Positions 62,189-64,000 of a stretch of DNA of 64,000 nucleotides are shown piece after piece. Position numbers and translations under genes: made by a program. Location of the stretch: positions 867,350 to 931,349 of the forward strand of contig CBDANZ010000005.1 in the NCBI GenBank assembly GCA_965197865.1, given 5' to 3'. The notes below the pieces were generated by a model. That model was given only the letters and a program-made list of their open reading frames with translations. It was not told the DNA's origin and made no database searches. Positions within the stretch are counted from its first letter, which is position 1, and every line of letters starts with the position of its first letter. The stretch comes from CBDANZ01 sp965197865 (GTDB lineage Bacteria > Acidobacteriota > Vicinamibacteria > Vicinamibacterales > CAVVIG01).

Positions 62189-64000
62189 ATGATTCGCGCC
62201 GGCGCCAGCCTCCTCATCTTCGGCATCCTTTTGGCTCGACCCGGTGAGGCCGGCCAGCGGGCCGCCTCATTCGCCTCGCCCGTATCACAAACGGCGCCGG
62301 CGGAAGCATTGGAGCTCCCGTTCACGTTTGACGGCCCCCCGGCCCCAGTGCCTCCAGAGGTGATCGCTCGCGACGCGGTGGGCCGCGCGACCATTCGCGT
62401 CGTGCGTCTCACGGCGCCGATTCGGGTTGACGGACGACTCGACGAGGCTGTCTACGCGAGCGTGCCGCCTATTTCGGATTTCATCCAGACGGAGCCGCTG
62501 GAGGGCTCGCCGGCGACCGAGAAGACCGAGCTGTGGGTGCTCTTCGACCACAACAACGTGTACGTCGTCGCCCGCTGCTGGGAGAGCCATCCGGAGCGGA
62601 TGGTCGTCAACGAGATGCGGCGAGATAGTCTGAACATCGTGCAGAACGAAAATGTTGCGTTTGCGTTCGATACCTTCTATGACGGGCGGAGCAGCGTCTT
62701 GTTCAATGTGAACCCCCTCGGCGGTCGGATCGATGGCCAGGTGACCAATGAGCGCCAGATCAACTTGGATTGGAATCCGGTCTGGGACCTCAAGGTCGGG
62801 CGGTTCGAGGGCGGCTGGACGTTGGAAGCCGCCATCCCGTTCAAGTCGCTTCGCTACCGGCCTGGACGCGCGCAGATTTGGGGGTTCAATGTCCGGCGCA
62901 TGAACCGCTGGAAGAACGAGCTATCGTTCCTCGCGCCCATCCCGGCCTCCGTAGGGATGGGTGGATATTTCAGGTCATCGCTGATGGCGACGGTGGTGGG
63001 ATTGGAAGCACCGTCGGGCGTGAGAAATCTCGAGATCAAGCCGTACGCGATCTCGGACCTGACGAGCGATCTCACCGCCAGCCCGACGATTTCCAACGAT
63101 CTGGGCGGAGATGTTGGGGTCGATGTGAAGTACGGCCTGACGCCGAACCTGACGGCCGACTTCACCTACAACACTGATTTTGCACAGGTCGAGGCCGACG
63201 AGCAGCAGGTCAATCTCACGCGGTTCAGCCTGTTTTTTCCGGAGAAGCGCGAATTCTTTCTCGAGAATCAGGGCACCTTCGCGTTTGGCGGCGCCGCGAC
63301 CAGTGGGCGGAGTGCGGGCGCGGGGGACACGCCGATTCTGTTCTACAGTCGGCGAATTGGTCTCCATGAGGGGCGGGCGGCGCCAATCCAGGCCGGCGGG
63401 CGCCTGACGGGCCGACTCGGTCGGTTCAGTCTCGGCGTGTTGAACATTCAGTCCAGCGATGAGCCGCGATCGGGGGCGCGAGAGACGAGTTTCTCGGTTG
63501 TGCGAGTCAAACGCGACATCCTGCGCCGGAGCAGCATCGGGGCGCTGTTCACCAGGCGGTCAGTCGGCCAGGGCGGCGACGGGGCCAATGACGCGTACGG
63601 CGTGGATGGGACGTTTGCCTTCTTTGACAACCTGGCTATCAATACGTACTGGGCGCGGACGCGTACCGCCGGCTTGTCGGGCCGGGATACCAGCTATCGT
63701 GCGCACCTGGATTACAGGGGGGATCGGTACGGCGCCCGACTCGAGCGCCTCGTCGTGGGTGACCACTTCAACCCGGAAGTGGGGTTTGTGCGACGTGACG
63801 ACATGCGCAAGAGTTTCGCCCGATTCCGGTTCAGCCCGCGCCCACGGTCGATGCAGTCGATCCGCAAACTCTCGTGGATCGGATCGCTGGCATATGTCGA
63901 GAATGGCGCCGGCCTCCTGGAGACCCGGGACCGGGACGCCGAGTTCGACATCGAGTTCCAAAACAGCGATAGGTTCATTGTCGCTTATCGCGACACCTAC
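62189..64000 (+). CDS. DUF5916 outer-membrane protein with CBM9-like domain (3' partial)
   Basis: More than 600 residues, open to the window edge. A signal-like start (MIRAGASLLIFGILLARPGE) leads to a CBM9-like domain (IRVDGRLDEAVYASVPPISD, FIQTEPLEGSPATEKTELWV, LFDHNNVYVVARCWESHPER, GGWTLEAAIPFKSLRYRPGR, IWGFNVRRMNRWKNELSFLA). The DUF5916 beta-barrel region follows: DVGVDVKYGLTPNLTADFTY, NTDFAQVEADEQQVNLTRFS, LFFPEKREFFLENQGTFAFG. These proteins are outer-membrane barrels of unknown role with a sugar-binding-like periplasmic part. ATG 62189 is a likely start, though upstream starts cannot be excluded. The C-terminal third is outside the window. Confidence 0.88.
   Translation, partial: MIRAGASLLIFGILLARPGEAGQRAASFASPVSQTAPAEALELPFTFDGPPAPVPPEVIARDAVGRATIRVVRLTAPIRVDGRLDEAVYASVPPISDFIQTEPLEGSPATEKTELWVLFDHNNVYVVARCWESHPERMVVNEMRRDSLNIVQNENVAFAFDTFYDGRSSVLFNVNPLGGRIDGQVTNERQINLDWNPVWDLKVGRFEGGWTLEAAIPFKSLRYRPGRAQIWGFNVRRMNRWKNELSFLAPIPASVGMGGYFRSSLMATVVGLEAPSGVRNLEIKPYAISDLTSDLTASPTISNDLGGDVGVDVKYGLTPNLTADFTYNTDFAQVEADEQQVNLTRFSLFFPEKREFFLENQGTFAFGGAATSGRSAGAGDTPILFYSRRIGLHEGRAAPIQAGGRLTGRLGRFSLGVLNIQSSDEPRSGARETSFSVVRVKRDILRRSSIGALFTRRSVGQGGDGANDAYGVDGTFAFFDNLAINTYWARTRTAGLSGRDTSYRAHLDYRGDRYGARLERLVVGDHFNPEVGFVRRDDMRKSFARFRFSPRPRSMQSIRKLSWIGSLAYVENGAGLLETRDRDAEFDIEFQNSDRFIVAYRDTY

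Overview
The window is high-GC chromosomal DNA from a Gram-negative bacterium, most likely an acidobacterium of the Vicinamibacteria type. This is an inference from gene content: secreted VOC, DinB and M64 proteins, three paralogues of a secreted family with a GRWDGTTLVVDT-like core, a DUF5916 outer-membrane protein and an exported methyltransferase. No rRNA or marker gene fixes the taxonomy. Many conserved genes carry frameshifts, often at homopolymers, so consensus indels and true gene decay cannot be told apart from the sequence alone.

Layout. 1-8.7 kb is an integrated mobile element ending at a tRNA-Ser(GCT): IS3 remnants, a truncated HigB with intact HigA, an intact DUF433-DUF5615 pair, a Com-like zinc-finger protein, a complete IS256-type insertion, phage-like helix-turn-helix proteins, a primase relic, a repeat-rich control region, an excisionase and a tyrosine integrase. 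8.8-24.5 kb is mixed: fragments (multicopper oxidase, AAA ATPase, DUF4136, BamA), a histone-like protein, M64 peptidase, VOC, DoxX, DinB, HtpG, an IS1182-type element with an adjoining 158-bp relative, a deacetylase with a nonsense codon, M28 peptidase and FxsA. 24.5-33.6 kb holds a lone molybdopterin oxidoreductase subunit and a TolC-HlyD-ATPase-ATPase-permease-permease exporter. 34.4-37 kb has EamA and MATE transporters. 37-40.6 kb is a zone of gene relics with one lipoprotein.

40.6-53.1 kb is the most interesting part: a thiol-redox and arsenic region. It runs DsbD-like reductase, small thioredoxin, Crp/Fnr regulator, ECF sigma factor and zinc-finger anti-sigma factor, then a tightly overlapping operon: ArsM methyltransferase, ArsS radical SAM enzyme, PiT-type transporter, TVP38/DedA protein, FAD disulfide oxidoreductase, two arsenosugar-type glycosyltransferases (TIGR04282, TIGR04283) and a SelL-related peroxiredoxin. 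In the last gene an in-frame UGA stands where the first active-site Cys of CxxC should be. A hairpin 25 nt downstream of it fits the bacterial SECIS rules, so I propose a selenoprotein. Together the genes would import arsenate/phosphate, methylate and adenosylate arsenic, glycosylate the product and keep thiols reduced.

53.6-64 kb carries a 3D-domain protein, the three secreted paralogues, an esterase with a PDZ-like tail, an exported methyltransferase and the start of a DUF5916 protein that runs off the window.
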